A stretch of 64,000 nt of DNA from Haberlea rhodopensis (Eukaryota; Streptophyta; Magnoliopsida; Lamiales; Gesneriaceae), in assembly GCA_907163345.1 (NCBI GenBank), contig CAJQUN010000058.1, positions 930,001 through 994,000 on the forward strand, given 5' to 3'. The notes beneath the pieces were generated by a model. The model was not told where the DNA came from. It was given only the letters and a program-made list of their open reading frames with translations, and made no database searches. Every line of letters begins with the position of its first letter. Position 1 is the first letter of the stretch. This document shows positions 1 to 12,945 of this stretch, in pieces. A program made the position numbers and the translations under genes.

Positions 1-972
1 CCTAGAAATCGGTATCTTGTTAAAACATTTATTTTTTTAATGGTGGAATGATAAAAGTATTGTTGAGCTATCATCAATAATTTGAATTGTTCGAAAAAAT
101 TGGATTTTAACATAGTATTAGAGTCAATAGATCGAAAGGTTAAAAGTTGTTGCGTCAAATTTCCTTTATACCATGTAATTAGGCTTGAGTGATTGTTTGC
201 TCCCTTGTCCGACACTCTTCATTATGGATGTCTACAACAATATTCAGTGAGACTGAAGTTAAAAAATTATAATGTGGTCATGTCAGACCAATGATCGGAG
301 TTGATAACAACAGCGTTGTTTTCAAATTATACATTCCAAACAACAAGTCTTGGTAGTACATAAATTTTAAAAGCAGTGTTTTTTTCTTTACAAACCCAAG
401 TTAACGAACAAAATACGCGGAATTCATCTTCTTTGCATCAACGAAATCAATCTAAGTACAACAGTAGAATTATCAGTCCCAAAATTCACCCAATTCTTGC
501 TTTTTCTATCTCATTCTCATTCTTATCTGGAAGGGTTTAAGTGGATCACTCATTAAACGGGAGAATGATCCTCCCAATTTTAAAATGATTTTGTTGACAC
601 TGCCAAAAACAGTAATCACATTTTCAGAAAATACATACAAAATATATTTTGGATTTTATAGCAATGGTCCACTTACCATTTTGAATCTGATTGTATCGAA
701 ATACATCCACTCATTGTTCTGAATCATTTCTTATATTAATCACACTTTAAACCAAAACATTTGAACATCCATAAACTCATGCAATGAACCAAGAATATCA
801 ACAATCAGGAAGCTTCACACGCATAAAAGGGAACTATGAGAATCCCGACTGTATTATCAAGTTAATAACTCATTCTTGATTTGCAGAAACCCGAATCGGG
901 TCAGTGAAGTCATAATCATACTGATGAAGAAAGGACACACGGGGTAGTTGAAGATCGGATCATTGTCAGGAG
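1..972. other. 3' flank of the WLIM1-like gene
   Basis: No coding region, RNA gene or repeat structure is recognisable. The part next to 972 should hold the 3' untranslated region and polyadenylation site of the minus-strand LIM gene. Confidence 0.5.
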
Positions 973-2656
973 CTACTCATGGTCGCCTTCAAGCTGGCTC
1001 AAGTTTCCTTTCTCCTTGATAAGTTGAGTATGGTGGTGTTTGCAGTAAAGACGGCCTTCGTGTGCTATGTAATTGGATGGACTAATGACGCATCCTCCAT
1101 GGCTGCACTTGAAACAGCTCTTGTGGTAAGCTATTCCATTCACAGTCACCTGTTCAAATTTATGCTATGATATCAGAATATTGTTCATAAGGGAATTAAT
1201 ACATTACTTCCCAACTCTTGAGATAAGTTGTCATGGCAGATTTTACCTTCTCAGTGGGGTAGGCAGTTTTCTGACAGGCCAGACATTTGTCTCTTGTTCC
1301 AGCAAACATACTCGAAACCTTGTTTGCGTGTGGTTTCTACAACAAAAATGAAGATTCTTACCACACTATTTACATTGAATGCCAAGTATAAGATTATCAC
1401 AAGAGGTGCTCCCGTTATCTTCTTGGGGAACACAGCGTTCGACAAATACTTGCTAGTTAATATAACAAAATATTTAGGACAATGAAAAAGTTAGTGGCAA
1501 TTTACCCCTTTTGGTATCGTTAATAAGCCGTGGTTTGTAAATAATAGGCAGTTTACCTTGTGGTTGAAAATAGACAATTTACCATGTTACCTAAAGGTTT
1601 GTAAAAGATAGTACACTGCCCCTTACATGAAGGCGTTGTTTTGCACGTACTCACGAACCACAGAGATAGCTGCCTATTTTGAAAACAACACAGGGATAAA
1701 CTACATATTTTCAAACTAAAGAGTGTAAATTGTCTATTTGGAAAATCATGCGGGACAAAAAATGCTTGACCCAACAACCCCTTCTAACAATTGCTCCAAC
1801 TTACAACAGCGAATATGTAATATTGCCTCTTGACCAATTATAATACCAAATGTTTGTTGCTGTACTGAAAGCAACCAAAGACATTCACACAAGACAACAA
1901 GCTCCAATTGTTTATTGACCCAATACTAGTCATCTTAGTTTGTGCCTATCTAACCTGAAACTCACCCTCTTAGTACAACAATAAGTCATCTTACCTCAAT
2001 GTCGCCAATCTTCTCTGGTTTGGCAATCTTAGGAGTTCCTGATCATTACAAGTACAAGAATATAAGCATTCTTTCCGCTGCAAACTAAAAAAAATGGAAC
2101 TGACTACATATACACATATTGTCAAATACCTTCAAAGCTTTTGTCTAGACTGCCAGTTCTCTTGAAGATCTGATCAAAGTGTGGCCTACAATACAGAACT
2201 CCCTCAAAAGAATTGTAGTTCGCCAGCTGAAATTTTATGGAATGTTAGTATAGCTGAATTTTTACTTCATCAACTCAACAATTTTAGATGCTCTTTACTT
2301 GAACTACAGAATATCCGTTGAATCAACTTTTATATCAGCAAAAACTTAATTCTTCGATCCGGAATAATAATTATACAAAACATTGTACTCTTCCAAATCA
2401 AATCTGTAAGTTACATCCCACATCAAGAACAACCTATATACGAAGATCTAGATGCGAAACCTCATCTAAGCATCCAAGATTTGCATATCAATAAAACAGA
2501 TTCAATAATTTAAGTACAAACCTTGAGAGTTCCATTGCAGTGATGGCATCTAAAGCAGGCTTTATGATAGATTCTATTATCTGCGGTTAACTTGTCCACA
2601 AGATACACAGTTTTGTCACATGCCATGCATTTTTGGGTTGTTCCTGCAAATGCCAT
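973..2656 (-). CDS. WLIM1: WLIM1-type two-LIM-domain protein (five exons, 180 aa)
   Basis: Spliced minus-strand gene. Exons are 2656-2522, 2226-2130, 2038-1995, 1336-1247 and 1149-973; every intron has GT-AG ends and the phases join into 180 codons plus TAG. The start ATG (2656-2654) opens MAFAGTTQKC, the usual WLIM1 N terminus. LIM1 ligands are C10, C13, H31, C34, C37, C40, C58, H61 (CX2CX17HX2CX2CX2CX17CX2H). LIM2 ligands are C110, C113, H131, C134, C137, C142, C158, H161 or H162, with the plant-type CX4C and X15 spacing. Plant WLIM proteins bind and bundle actin filaments and can shuttle to the nucleus; that role is family knowledge. The C terminus stops soon after QLEGDHE, a few residues shorter than typical WLIM1. 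No disabling change is seen. Intron 3 (1337-1994) is the longest and may contain an old insertion. Confidence 0.93.
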
Positions 2657-2860
2657 GGCCGCAGCAAGATTTTTTGTTTGATGCACTTTGAATACTGAAT
2701 ATTAAGAGGAGGGAGGAGGGGGACAGAGAAATATGAAAGGGATTGTGGAGACCATAAAGCAATCAATTTGTCTTATTTTCAAGCTCCAACTACCTTTATT
2801 ATATTCTTTTTTCTCCTTTTTCCCTTTCTTTTATGCTGTAAAAAAAATCTGTTCTTTTTT
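2657..2860 (-). promoter_or_regulatory. Putative WLIM1-like 5' UTR and core promoter
   Basis: Upstream of the start codon, read on the minus strand, lies a CT-rich leader (about 2700-2735). A TATA-like TATAATAAAG sits at about 2795-2804, roughly 140 bp from the ATG. No transcript evidence is available. Confidence 0.4.
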
Positions 2861-3055
2861 GTTCAAAATTTTTCCCCTCCATAAATGAATCTAAATTTTA
2901 TCTTACTTTCTGGCCTCAGGCATGATTTCCACTCTATTTTCACAAAATATCGATACTTTTGATTTAAAGTTTCTACATTTTAATGATATCATATCTTATA
3001 TTATATTGTTACATAATAAACACCATTAAAATTTCTATGTGCACAAATATTATTA

Positions 3056-3288
3056 GATTGTGTTTGGATTGAGGGATTTGATTTGGATTTGGAGAGATTT
3101 GAATAGTGGATTTGAAATAACACACATTGTATTTTCAAATCCATCATAATTAACATTACATATATATATAAATTAAGAAATTGATGGATTTGAAATATAC
3201 CCAACATAAATCCATCCAAACAATTAAATGAATTTGAAATCATGGATATGAAATATATGACTTTAAATCTCTCGATCCAAATGAAGCC
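3056..3288. mobile_element. Tourist-like MITE (233 bp)
   Basis: The two ends form an imperfect inverted repeat: GTGTTTGGATTGAGGGATTT at the left and, reverse-complemented, TTCATTTGGATCGAGAGATTT-like sequence at the right. It is flanked by the trinucleotide TTA on both sides (3053-3055, 3289-3291), the target duplication of PIF/Harbinger (Tourist) elements. The body is AT-rich with no ORF of note. Confidence 0.7.
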
Positions 3289-3291
3289 TTA

Positions 3292-4059
3292 AAAGGGAAT
3301 ATATATTATGTCATATCATGAAATAGAGATATTCTTGTTTATGCAGTGAAATCGTCTCATTTGAAAGAAAAGAAATCAAATATATATATATAAATATAAA
3401 ATATATGCTAGTTTAGGCTATTAGAGTAACTGTTTTGATATGCATATAAATAAATTTCTTTTCCGATGTTGCACCATCATATTTGATATGTAAGGGCAAA
3501 GTCATATTGAGGCAATGGACGACAATTGTCCTCCTTTGAAAAATAAAGATAAAAATTAAATAGTAGTACCCAAATTTATTTTTACAAAAACCAATTGAAT
3601 TCCCCCATCACAAAAATAATAATTACAGTTTATCTCCCTAAATTATATTTTATCTCCATAAATTATATTTTGAACCCCTACATTTTTTTCTCTCTTTTTT
3701 TATGTTAATATTTTCTGCCCCCTATATATGTTTTTTGTATTTGCCACTGCATGTACGTATTCGTAATTTAATTTTAGCATATCTCTATCAAATTTTTTCC
3801 ACATTTTTTCTGTCAGTATAAACAACTTTTTAATTTGTTTATCCATCATTTAAGATGTAAAAAATCATTATCAAATCAAATATTTGAGAAAAAACATTAT
3901 TTAAAAAACTAAATATTTTAAAAATAAAAATATATTATTCATAAACAACACATAATATTATATATAATGCTAGCGGACGCATAACTAAATATTTTAAAAA
4001 TAAAAATATATTATTCATAAACAACACATAAATATTGTAAAAGTTCATCCTTTAAATCT
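3292..4059. other. AT-rich intergenic DNA
   Basis: Strongly AT-rich, no gene recognised. The only clear structure is the direct repeat at 3907-4030. Confidence 0.5.
3907..4030. repeat. 48-bp direct repeat, 76 bp apart
   Basis: The segment 3907-3954 recurs at 3983-4030 with almost no change. It starts AACTAAATATTTTAAAAATA in both copies. Looks like a recent local tandem duplication. Confidence 0.8.
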
Positions 4060-5060
4060 GACATGGTCAGTGACTTTTATAAAATTTCGACATGGTCACC
4101 CTGTAAATCTGATTTCTGGGCATAACACAAATCACATATATACACAATTCATAATACACCACACAATTACTCAATTCATAACACACTTTATCTTCCAAAA
4201 ATAAAATGCACATAATACTAAAATACAACGGGAAACTTCAAGACATTTATACAGACCATATACATGCATCGAAATGCTCACATAGGAGCATTGAATAGAT
4301 GAATATAGATCTACTTGCATAAATCACATTTCCCATCCGCAAGTTACCAGTGCAACGCTTCTGAGAGTAAAATATCCAATGGGTTCAGACTTACTTTCTG
4401 AGACAACATGGTAAATTTTCAATTGAAACAGTCACACACATGGTGAGCAATCACCAACATAATAATTACAATCATATCAATATATAAAGTCGCAATACAA
4501 CAAAATAAAGTTACTGAAATATATAAAGAATACTCCTGAATCAGTTGAACCAGTATAAATTTTCTCGTGTTGTTATTGTTCCACACAATTTCACAATTTA
4601 TATTTCCAAAATTCACAAATAATCCACAATCAATCCATGACCTTCCATGTCATCTCGTAACATTCGAACAAATTTCACGTCAATTGTGACAATTCATGTC
4701 AACCCGTGACATTCCCATAATTCCACGTCAACCCGTGACGTTCCATGTCATCCCGTGGCAATCCAATAATTCCACGTCATCACACAAATATTTTAATCGT
4801 TAATAAACATAAACAAAATATACATCTATTGCTCGTACGTTACGTACCTCGCCATCCGAGATATTGATAAGTTACCTTCCTCTTAGTCTTAGACTTGAGC
4901 AGGACATATTCAGTTAATCAATATTAACATTTATGTGTACATAACCTCATGCTCAAATCATGATCGTGATATAACATTGATTCATGATAATATACTACTT
5001 AAATTCCTCGGGTAATGAATTCGTTGACATCGCAACACACGTTATTTTTCAAGATTTTTC
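4060..5060 (-). mobile_element. Degraded Gypsy-type LTR remnant (ends unclear)
   Basis: Read on the minus strand, about 4831-4851 gives GAGGTACGTAACGTACGAG, the motif found inside the LTRs at 7250, 17434 and 62921. About 4260-4300 reads like the 'ctcttatgtgag...gtatatgga' stretch of the 16081 LTR. Short direct repeats of the type CACGTCAACCCGTGAC lie at 4630-4790. Element ends and target duplication were not found, so limits are approximate. Confidence 0.35.
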
Positions 5061-6993
5061 CTCTATCGATCGGTTCGCCATATTTTGAAATTTATGAATG
5101 ATAGTTTCATTTGATACATGATTGAATATATTTTATTTTTCAATATAAAAAAAATATAAATCATCAAGTTATCATTCATGTAAAGACCCGGATCTTTAGA
5201 GTCATTGAGTATCTAATCCTTATTAAAATCCTTTGGTTATTTAAAATTCTTAGTGTTTTAAGAACACTAAGTTAAGTGGAGATAAATTATTAGGTGGAAC
5301 TCTAAGTAATTCAAGATGATATAATTAAGTGTCCTAATGGGAGTCAAATCCTAGTTAGATGATGTTAGTTTGCTTCTAAACTCTAGCCAAGAGTTGCACA
5401 ACAACAAGGAGTCCCAATTATTATCAAACCACTCCTTTTATCTCGGTTTTGAGCCAAATAAACCGAAACACCAAGCAAGAGTTAAGCGTGCCATCATCGC
5501 GTGCTTTGGCCAAGATTTACCTTCGAAAATCTGTTTCGATTTTAGCACGATTTCTAACCAGATTTGTTCCCTCAAATTGAGAGGACTCCAAGACAAGTTA
5601 AACACCTCCTTTGGACACTCCTAAACCAACTAAACTCATCAAGGATAACCGCAAACAAGAGTTGAGCATAATCCAACAAGTTTCATCAGAAATATGCTCA
5701 AGTGGTTCCCCGATTCTGGACTCGCGTGGCTTCGTTCAAGCCTGTCTGATTGTAGCCCATTAACCGAGAGTCCAAGCCACTACCAACCAAGAGTCCATCA
5801 CCAAGTTAGAACCACATAATCACTCACCATTGTGATATCCCCGAAATGATTAAGTGTTATTTAAACATTAATCATTGTTGTGAAATTATGGTATTAATTC
5901 TTGTGTTGAATTAATAATATTGGGAAATGCATGTGAGGGTGCATGTGTTATATGTTGGGATGTTGGGGTTGTGGCATGATTATTTGGGGTGTGTGTTATT
6001 TGTTTGGTAAAAGCATATTTAAATGGGAATTGAAGTATTTTATTGAGAAAATACTATAAAATATCATGTGAGGATATTTTAATACATCGTGCTAAATACC
6101 GGGACCAAAACATAACACATCACATAACCCACCACCCAACAACCCCCCTTGACCCATGCCCTGCTGCTAGCTGCCAGCTGCTTGCCCATGCCTCTTGTCC
6201 CATCTCCCACTCCACCTTGTCATAGCTGGAACACCTCCAACTCTCTCCCAAAATTCATCCAACAGCTGCTAAGGAAGTTAGGGAGGAGATCTTCCATTTT
6301 TATTGCTTGGAAAGCTTCCAAAAATCGGAGCAAAAAGGGGTGAGAAACCATTTCTGGGTTTGAAATTAAGTTGTTGAGTTCATACTTTTATTGGTGTGAA
6401 AAATGGCATGTTAGCTTAGGTTTCTTAAAACCTTCGATTTAAATGCTTACATGGTGTTGTTATGTAGCTCTCAGTATTTTTCCTTATGTATATTACATGT
6501 TTTATGTAGAGGAAATAAGCATGTAAAGTATGGTGTTCGAAAATCTGGGTAATGGTTGTGCCCTGTTTTCTGGAAAAATATGAGTTGGGAGTGTTTTTTA
6601 TGAAGGTGATATCATGCACGATTAGCTTAGGTTCTGGTAAACCTTTGATGTGAAAATATGCATGGTAGTTTTGTGAAGCCCTTGGCATTTTTATTCGAGC
6701 AATATTCATGACTTATGTGGTAGATTTCATTGCTTGAAAGTGAGTACTCAAAAATCTGGGCAGGAAGACAATGCCCTGTTTTTCAGAAAAGTTGGTTGAG
6801 TACTGATGTTATAGGGTGATTTTAATGCATGTGGGTTTGTGTTTGGGGTATATATCTTATATGAATACACCCAGGGTAGTGTATTGTAGCTACTAGCATG
6901 TTTGTTTGGGCATGTTGTATGTCTTACATGTTAGATCGAAAGGTATGAATATCGGTGTTAGAGAATTTTCGGAATCTGGGCTGGAACAGAGCG

Positions 6994-7099
6994 ACCGATC
7001 GATCGGTGAAGAACACCGATCGATCGGCAAAAGCCGTAGCATTTTTCCAAAATTCAAACAGTTCACCGATCGATCGGTGATGGGGACCGATCGATCGGT
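6994..7099. repeat. Cluster of four GATCGATC palindromes
   Basis: ACCGATCGATCGGT, a 14-bp perfect palindrome, occurs at 6994-7007, 7065-7078 and 7086-7099, and as a 13-bp version at 7015-7027. It lies downstream of the LTR TATA box. Confidence 0.9.
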
Positions 7100-7249
7100 A
7101 GTGTTTTTTTTAAAATGTAGAATTTGTTTAAATTTTGATATTGGATTATAATGAGACATCTAATATTGTGTTGTACACTGGTTTAGAGCCTTCACAGACA
7201 GCTACGCAGCGCAGGGGATAGAGTCCCACAACACACTACATTTTGCAAA

Positions 7250-7273
7250 GGTACGTAAGCGACGTACGGGCAT
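7250..7273 (+). other. GGTACGT...ACGTACG LTR motif
   Basis: GGTACGTAAGCGACGTACGG followed by GCAT. The same arrangement recurs in other LTR families in this window (17433, 62921 and, inverted, 4831). Function unknown. Confidence 0.6.
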
Positions 7274-8154
7274 CCCAACGGTAACATGTATTTATGTTTG
7301 TCTGTTTGACACATGATGAATGCAATGTGATGCATTAAGAGTTGATACATGTTATTATGCATTGTTGTTGCATATTATGCATTGTTGTTGCATATTGCGA
7401 TGTGGAATAAAGAGGTGTATTCCACGAGTCAGGGGTGATCACAGTGAAGGTTTTAATGCTTACGCTTGACCGCTAAAAATGTGGAGCGGGAGGGGGGAGG
7501 CTCGCTTGCACATGGAGGCGGGGTATACCATACTAAGCGAGGATGAGATACCGCTAGTATGAAGAAGCGAGGATGAGATACCGCTTGTTTTGAGATTGTA
7601 AAGCGAAGAAGCATTAAAATAACTGATGATGACTGACTCAAGAAAAAGAGATGATATGTCATGACATTTATTGGTGAAGCCATATATTCATATAGTGTTT
7701 TGATTATGAATTGTGGTACAGGGACAACTAATGGGCATTGTAAATGCGATGAAAATACAGGAAGTGCTTTGTATTTTATGATTATGCATTTACGCCTTAC
7801 GTATTCATATTGTATTGTATATGAATTATGTTATGCTCATGTGTTGGGGGTTGTCTTTGTAGGTGCTTTTGATGATGAGAACCAGGGTCGGGGTTGAAAG
7901 GCTGAGCTGAAAGGAGTGCTACAGGATTAGCATGTTAGAGAAATTTTTTGTATAGCTTCTACATGTGGTAGAGTAAGACTATAGTGTAGTACCCTTTTGT
8001 AGGAATTTGTGAAATTCCTTTTAAAACTTTTGGTATTGTATCTCTTAAGCTCAGGTTAATCAACATGACTCATTACTCTGATTTATTCATATGAATGTTT
8101 AGTTCTCTTAATCGCACCTATTAGTATCTTGAGATATCGGGGTCTCACATTTAG

Positions 8155-8166
8155 TGGTATCAGAGC
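8155..8166 (+). promoter_or_regulatory. Primer binding site (tRNA-iMet type)
   Basis: TGGTATCAGAGC five bases after the 5' LTR end, complementary to the 3' end of plant initiator tRNA-Met. Confidence 0.85.
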
Positions 8167-8368
8167 AGTGGTTAGATAACCAGGGAAGAGTGAAGGGTAG
8201 CCTTTAGAAACAAGTTGGCTAGGTATTCGTTGTTGGGCATGTTATGCATGTGATGCATATTTTTGTATAAGTTGTTATACTAACATGCTTTGAATATAAT
8301 ACTCTTGTTATCTAACGACTTATACTATGAACTGCTTTTGGTATTGTTGTTAACTCTTGTGTTGCAGC

Positions 8369-9531
8369 ATGGCGGCTATTAACCCGGAGAACCTCAATGA
8401 AGAGGTAGGGGAATGGGCAGTATGAATGCTAGTGTTGCTCATATGAATCATTTACCGCCACCTGCTGTGGGAGTGGAGCCCAGTGCACAGATGTTGTTAC
8501 CAGGGGAGCTCAGTTTGACACAGTTTCTGAACTTCCGTCCACCCATGTTTGAGGGGACCGAGTCTGGAGAAGGGGCCGAAGAGTGGCTAGAACGGATAGA
8601 GCAGATACTTGTGACTGCGCCCTGTGCACGTACCGAATGGCTGAGGTTAGCCGAGTTTTAGATGGCGAAAAAGCCTTCTATGTGGTGGAAGACCACTGTG
8701 ATGGAGCTGAGGGCTCAGGGTATGGTAGTGGACTGGACTGTATTCAGGACCCGGTTTCTTAACCGGTATTTTTCTGCAGCTGCCAGACAAGTAAAGGAGG
8801 ACGAGTTCACTAATTTAAAGCAGGGCAACATGTCAGTTTCAGACTTTGCTTTGCAGTATTTCTCACTGTTGAGGTATGTCCCCCATATCGCTGTGAGCAG
8901 CCATGCAAAGATGAGGCATTTCCTGAAGGGACTGAGGCCAGAACTATTTGACCGGGTTATCTCCAACAACCCCAGCTCTTTTGATGACGCCCTGACACGG
9001 GCAGAGCTAGCAGAGATTGCTGTGGGAGCGTATAAAGACATTGTACCCCCTTCCGTACCATCACAAAGGCCTGTTACTGATAGTTTGAAACCACGAGGGG
9101 ATCAGTTCAAGGCTCGTGGAGCCTCATCATCTTCCATATTTAGTGGGAAGAAATTTCAGGGTCAGAAGCAGAGCAATCGAGGACCTACACAGGGGAGTAA
9201 GGCAGGAGGGGACAGGTGTGACCGCTGTGGAGGATTTCACTTGTCACGTGACTGCCGAGGATGTTATGTTTGTGGCAAGGTGGGCCACTTAGCTCGGAAC
9301 TGCCCCAATCGGGCAAGTCAGGCAGACTCAGGGCCGAATAGGCCAAGATTTGACGCTAGGATGGCACCACCGAGACAGCAATTTACGCCTCGACCGCAGG
9401 GAGGTCAGGCGGCGGGACCGCCGCAGGGTCAGGTGTATGCACTGACTAGGGAGCAGGCTGAGGCAGCCCCGGAGGAGGTCATTGCTGGTACGTGCCATTT
9501 ATTTACATACCCTGCATTTTTTTTTTTATAG
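8369..9531 (+). pseudogene. Gypsy gag, frameshifted and nonsense-mutated
   Basis: The likely start ATG is at 8369, but that frame closes within about 20 codons; the gag frame is entered at 8413, so an indel lies between. The capsid-like part (WWKTTV at about 8692, FLNRYF, FTNLKQG, MRHFLKGLRPELFDRV) is typical of Tekay-type gag. It is interrupted by TAG at 8659-8661, beside sequence that looks doubly shifted. Two zinc knuckles follow: CDRCGGFHLSRDC (about 9217-9255) and CYVCGKVGHLARNC (9262-9303). The frame is lost again in the T run at about 9519-9529, just before the protease. Gag would form the particle and bind RNA; this copy cannot make it whole. Confidence 0.9.
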
Positions 9532-12500
9532 ATACAGGTGCTTCTCATTCTTTTGTATATGTTGCTTTTGTGGAGAGACACCGCTTGTGCTCGTCTCTGT
9601 TAACCACGCCTCTCATGGTCTCGACACCCACGGGGAAGCGTGTGATTGCGGATCGGCTGTTGTCTAATTGCCTCATTTATTTTGAGGGCAATGATCTGAG
9701 GGCCGATCTGATTCAGTTAGAGATGGCAGACTTTGACTGTATTATCGGCATTGATGTGTTGAGCAGATACCGAGCTGTGGTAGACTGCCGACAGAGGATG
9801 GTACGTTTTCTATCTGATCAGGGGTTCCAGTGGACTTTTTATGGGGACGGCTCTCGTCCAAGGATTCCAGTGATCTCAGCGGTTAAGATGTCACGATTAT
9901 TGGAACGTGGCCACACTGGGTACCTTATTTATGCCGTGAATGCATCAGAAGAGAAGGAAGTGAGAGCCGAGGACATTCCAGTTGTGGCGGAGTTCATTGA
10001 TGTGTTCCCAGATGAGATTCCGGGGTTTCCGCCTGTCAGGGATGTTGAGTTCGCCATTGAGCTGCTGCCAGGGACTTCTGCTATTTCTCGTGCCCCTTAC
10101 AGGATGGCACCGGCAGAGCTGAGAGAACTGAAGGTACAGTTACAGGAGCTCCTCGACAGGGGATACATTCGTCCTAGTGTATCGCCTTGGGGTGCACCAG
10201 TCTTGTTCGTGAAAAAGAAGGATGGATCAATGCGTCTGTGCATTGACTACAGGCAATTGAACAAGGCCACGGTGAAGAACAGGTATCCACTTCCGAGGAT
10301 TGATGATCTGTTCGATCAACTTCAGGGTACAGAGGTGTACTCAAAGATAGACTTGAGGTCAGGCTATCATCAGGTGCGGGTTAGAACTGATGATGTCCAA
10401 AAGACGGCCTTTAGAACTCGGTATGGGCACTACGAGTTCTTAGTGATGCCATTCGGGGTGACAAATGCACCTGCAGTTTTTATGAGCCTGATGAACAGAG
10501 TATTTCAGGAGTACCTCGATCAGTTTGTGATCGTATTCATTGATGACATCCTTGTCTATTCAAGGAGTGAGGAGGATCATGCCGATCATCTGAGGATAGT
10601 GCTCCAGATCCTCAGAGATCATCAGTTGTACGCCAAACTCAGCAAGTGTGAGTTTTGGCTGAGCAGTGTAGCATTCTTGGGCATATCATTTCACGAGAGG
10701 GGATATCAGTAGACCCGAGGAAGATAGAGGCGGTTATGGATTGGTCTACCCCTACTTCAGTCAGTGAGATTCGGAGTTTTCTTGGGTTGGCTGGCTATTA
10801 TCGACGTTTCGTCGAGGGTTTCTCAAAGATCGCCAAGCCACTTACACAGCTGACTCAGAAGGGAGTCTCATTTTGTTGGACAGAGGCTTGTGAGCAGAGC
10901 TTCCAGGAGTTGAAGCACAGATTGACTTCAGCGCCAGTTCTAGTGATTCCCAAGGAGAACAAGGGGTTTATTTTTTATACTGACGCATCGCTACAGGGCC
11001 TAGGATGCGTACTGATGCAGGACAGACATGTAGTGGCTTATGCTTCTAGACAGTTGAAGCCACACGAGACGAGGTATCCAGTCCATGATTTGGAGTTAGC
11101 AGCTATAGTGTTTGCCTTGAAGATATGGCGACACTACTTATACGGTACCTCATTCACCATCTTCACTGATCACAAGAGCCTGAAGTTCTTGTTTACACAG
11201 GCTGAGCTGAACATGAGGCAGAGGAGATGGATGGATCTGCTGAAGGATTATGATTGTGAAATCCTATACCATCCCGGGAAAGCAAATTTGACAGCTGACG
11301 CTTTGAGTCGGAAGGTGAGGAGCACAGCAGAGGATGTCATGTGCTTAACAGCTATGTTGGTCTCCTACTGTCAGTTGGGGTTTGATTATGATGTATCTAC
11401 TTCACCAGTACAGGTTTTGACCTTATTAGCTGAGCCTGTTATTTTTTATCACATCAGGAAGGCTCAGGGGACCGACGCGGAGGTTCAGAGATGGATGTTA
11501 GTGGTTCATTCAGGTCATCCATCGAGATTCAGAATGGCTGAGGATGGTTCTCTGAGACTTGGCGACAGATGGGTGGTTCCAGATACACCCGAGTTGCGAC
11601 GGGGTATATTATAGCGAGCTCATTGCAGCAGGATGAGTGTCCACCCGGGCGGGAAGAAGATGTATAAGGATCTACACAACCAATTCTGGTGGAGGCGTAT
11701 GAAACAAGATGTCACCTCATTCGTTAAGAGATGTTTGATCTGTCAGCAGGTGAAGGCTGAGAGGCAGAGGCCTGGAGGTGAACTAAGGAGTTTGGAGATA
11801 CCCGAGTGGAAGTGGCAGCACGTGTCTATGGATTTCGTGACCCACTTACCGAGGACTATTTCCGGTTTTGATGCCATCTGGGTAGTCGTGGACAGATTGA
11901 CTAAAGTGGCTCATTCATTCCCTACTGTATGACATATACGCACTTGAGGATGGCACAGTTATATGTCAGAGATGTGGTGAGACTGCACGGGATCCCAGTT
12001 TCGATTGTGTCTGATCGAGATCCGTGGTTTACATCTCACTTATGGGAGGGTCTGCAGACAGCTCTAGGTACAGAGTTGAGGCTGAGCACCGCCTATCACC
12101 CTCAGACGGACGGACAGACCGAGCGTATGATACAGACGCTCAAAGATATGTTGAGAGCTTGTGTGCTAGAGTTCGACACTTCATGGCAGGACTCGATAGC
12201 CTTGGTGGAGTTCTCTTACAACAACAGCTACCAGGCAAGTATATAGATGGCTCCTTTCGAGGCCCTCTATGGTAGGCGTTGTAGGTCACCCTTGTGTTGG
12301 GAGGACATGGATCGTAAGTCGGTTGGAGGACCAGAGTTGGTTCAGGAAATGGAAGAGAAAGTTAAGGTTATCAGAAGAAAGATGAAGGCAGCTCAGGACA
12401 GACAGGCAGCGTATGCCAATCAGCGGCGTAGACCGTTGGAGTTTCAGTTGGGCGACAGAGTATTTCTGAAGATCTCACCTTTCAGAGGTGTAGTACGGTT

Positions 12501-12933
12501 TGGTATGCGGGGGAAGTTGTCCCCGAGATATGTGGGGCCGTATGAGATCTTACAGCGTGTGGGTACTCTGGCGTACCGTTTAGCTTTACCGCCTTCTCTG
12601 TCTGGTATACACGATGTATTCCATGTGTCTATGCTGAGGAAGTATGAGCCGGATCCTTCTCATGTGTTGCAGCCTTCTGAGGTTCAGATTGAGTCCGATG
12701 TTTCCTATGTGGAGCGACCTATCAGGATATTGGATAGGGCAGATCGCAGACTGAGAAACAAAGTTATTCCTATGATCAAGGTTCAGTGGGATCGTAGGGG
12801 TGTCGAGGAGGCCACGTGGGAGACAGAGCGACACATGGTGCAGCACTATCCAGAGCTGTTTTCTGGTATGCGTTTATGTTTTGTTTTACTTCATGTTGGT
12901 AAGCATGCTGATTTCGAGGACGAAATCTTATAA
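9492..12933 (+). pseudogene. Gypsy pol (PR-RT-RH-IN-chromodomain), decayed
   Basis: Domains in order: aspartic protease DTGASHSF (about 9531-9554); reverse transcriptase from about 10099, with FIDD as the catalytic box (about 10535-10549); RNase H with YTDAS (about 10975) and ADALSRK (about 11300); integrase with an HHCC zinc finger (about 11620-11760) and core residues near MDFV (11829), SDRDP (12011) and GQTER (12110); C-terminal PATWETE-like chromodomain (about 12700-12855). Breaks seen: a frameshift near 10680, TAG at 11612-11614, a frameshift near 11930, TAG at 12244-12246. The chromodomain places it in chromoviruses, closest in motif style to Tekay/Del. The element now depends on others for mobility. 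Confidence 0.93.
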
Positions 12934-12945
12934 GTAGGGGAGTAT
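12931..12945 (+). promoter_or_regulatory. Polypurine tract of the Gypsy chromovirus
   Basis: AAGTAGGGGAGTAT directly before the 3' LTR, in the position of the plus-strand primer. Confidence 0.65.

Larger units (their letters stand above)
5831..8149 (+). repeat. 5' LTR of the Gypsy chromovirus
   Basis: 2319 bp, TG...CA. A TATAAAATA box lies at about 6055-6063. It contains four ACCGATCGATCGGT palindromes (6994-7099), the GGTACGT...ACGTACG motif (7250-7270) and two AGCG...CGCT hairpin units (about 7530-7590). Confidence 0.92.

Noticed and set aside
1228..1485. Plus-strand ORF across a WLIM1-like exon
   Set aside because: Antisense shadow of exon 4, which splices cleanly on the minus strand.
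1490..1790. Possible transposon insertion in WLIM1-like intron 3
   Set aside because: Has a repeat-like feel and a weak GTTAG/CTAAC end pair, but no convincing target duplication or long inverted repeat.
6893..7159. ORFs on both strands with repeated TDRSV or DRSIG peptides
   Set aside because: They are translations of the GATCGATC palindromes and cannot be told from chance. The same holds for 49295-49681, 23047-23499 and 62463-62729.
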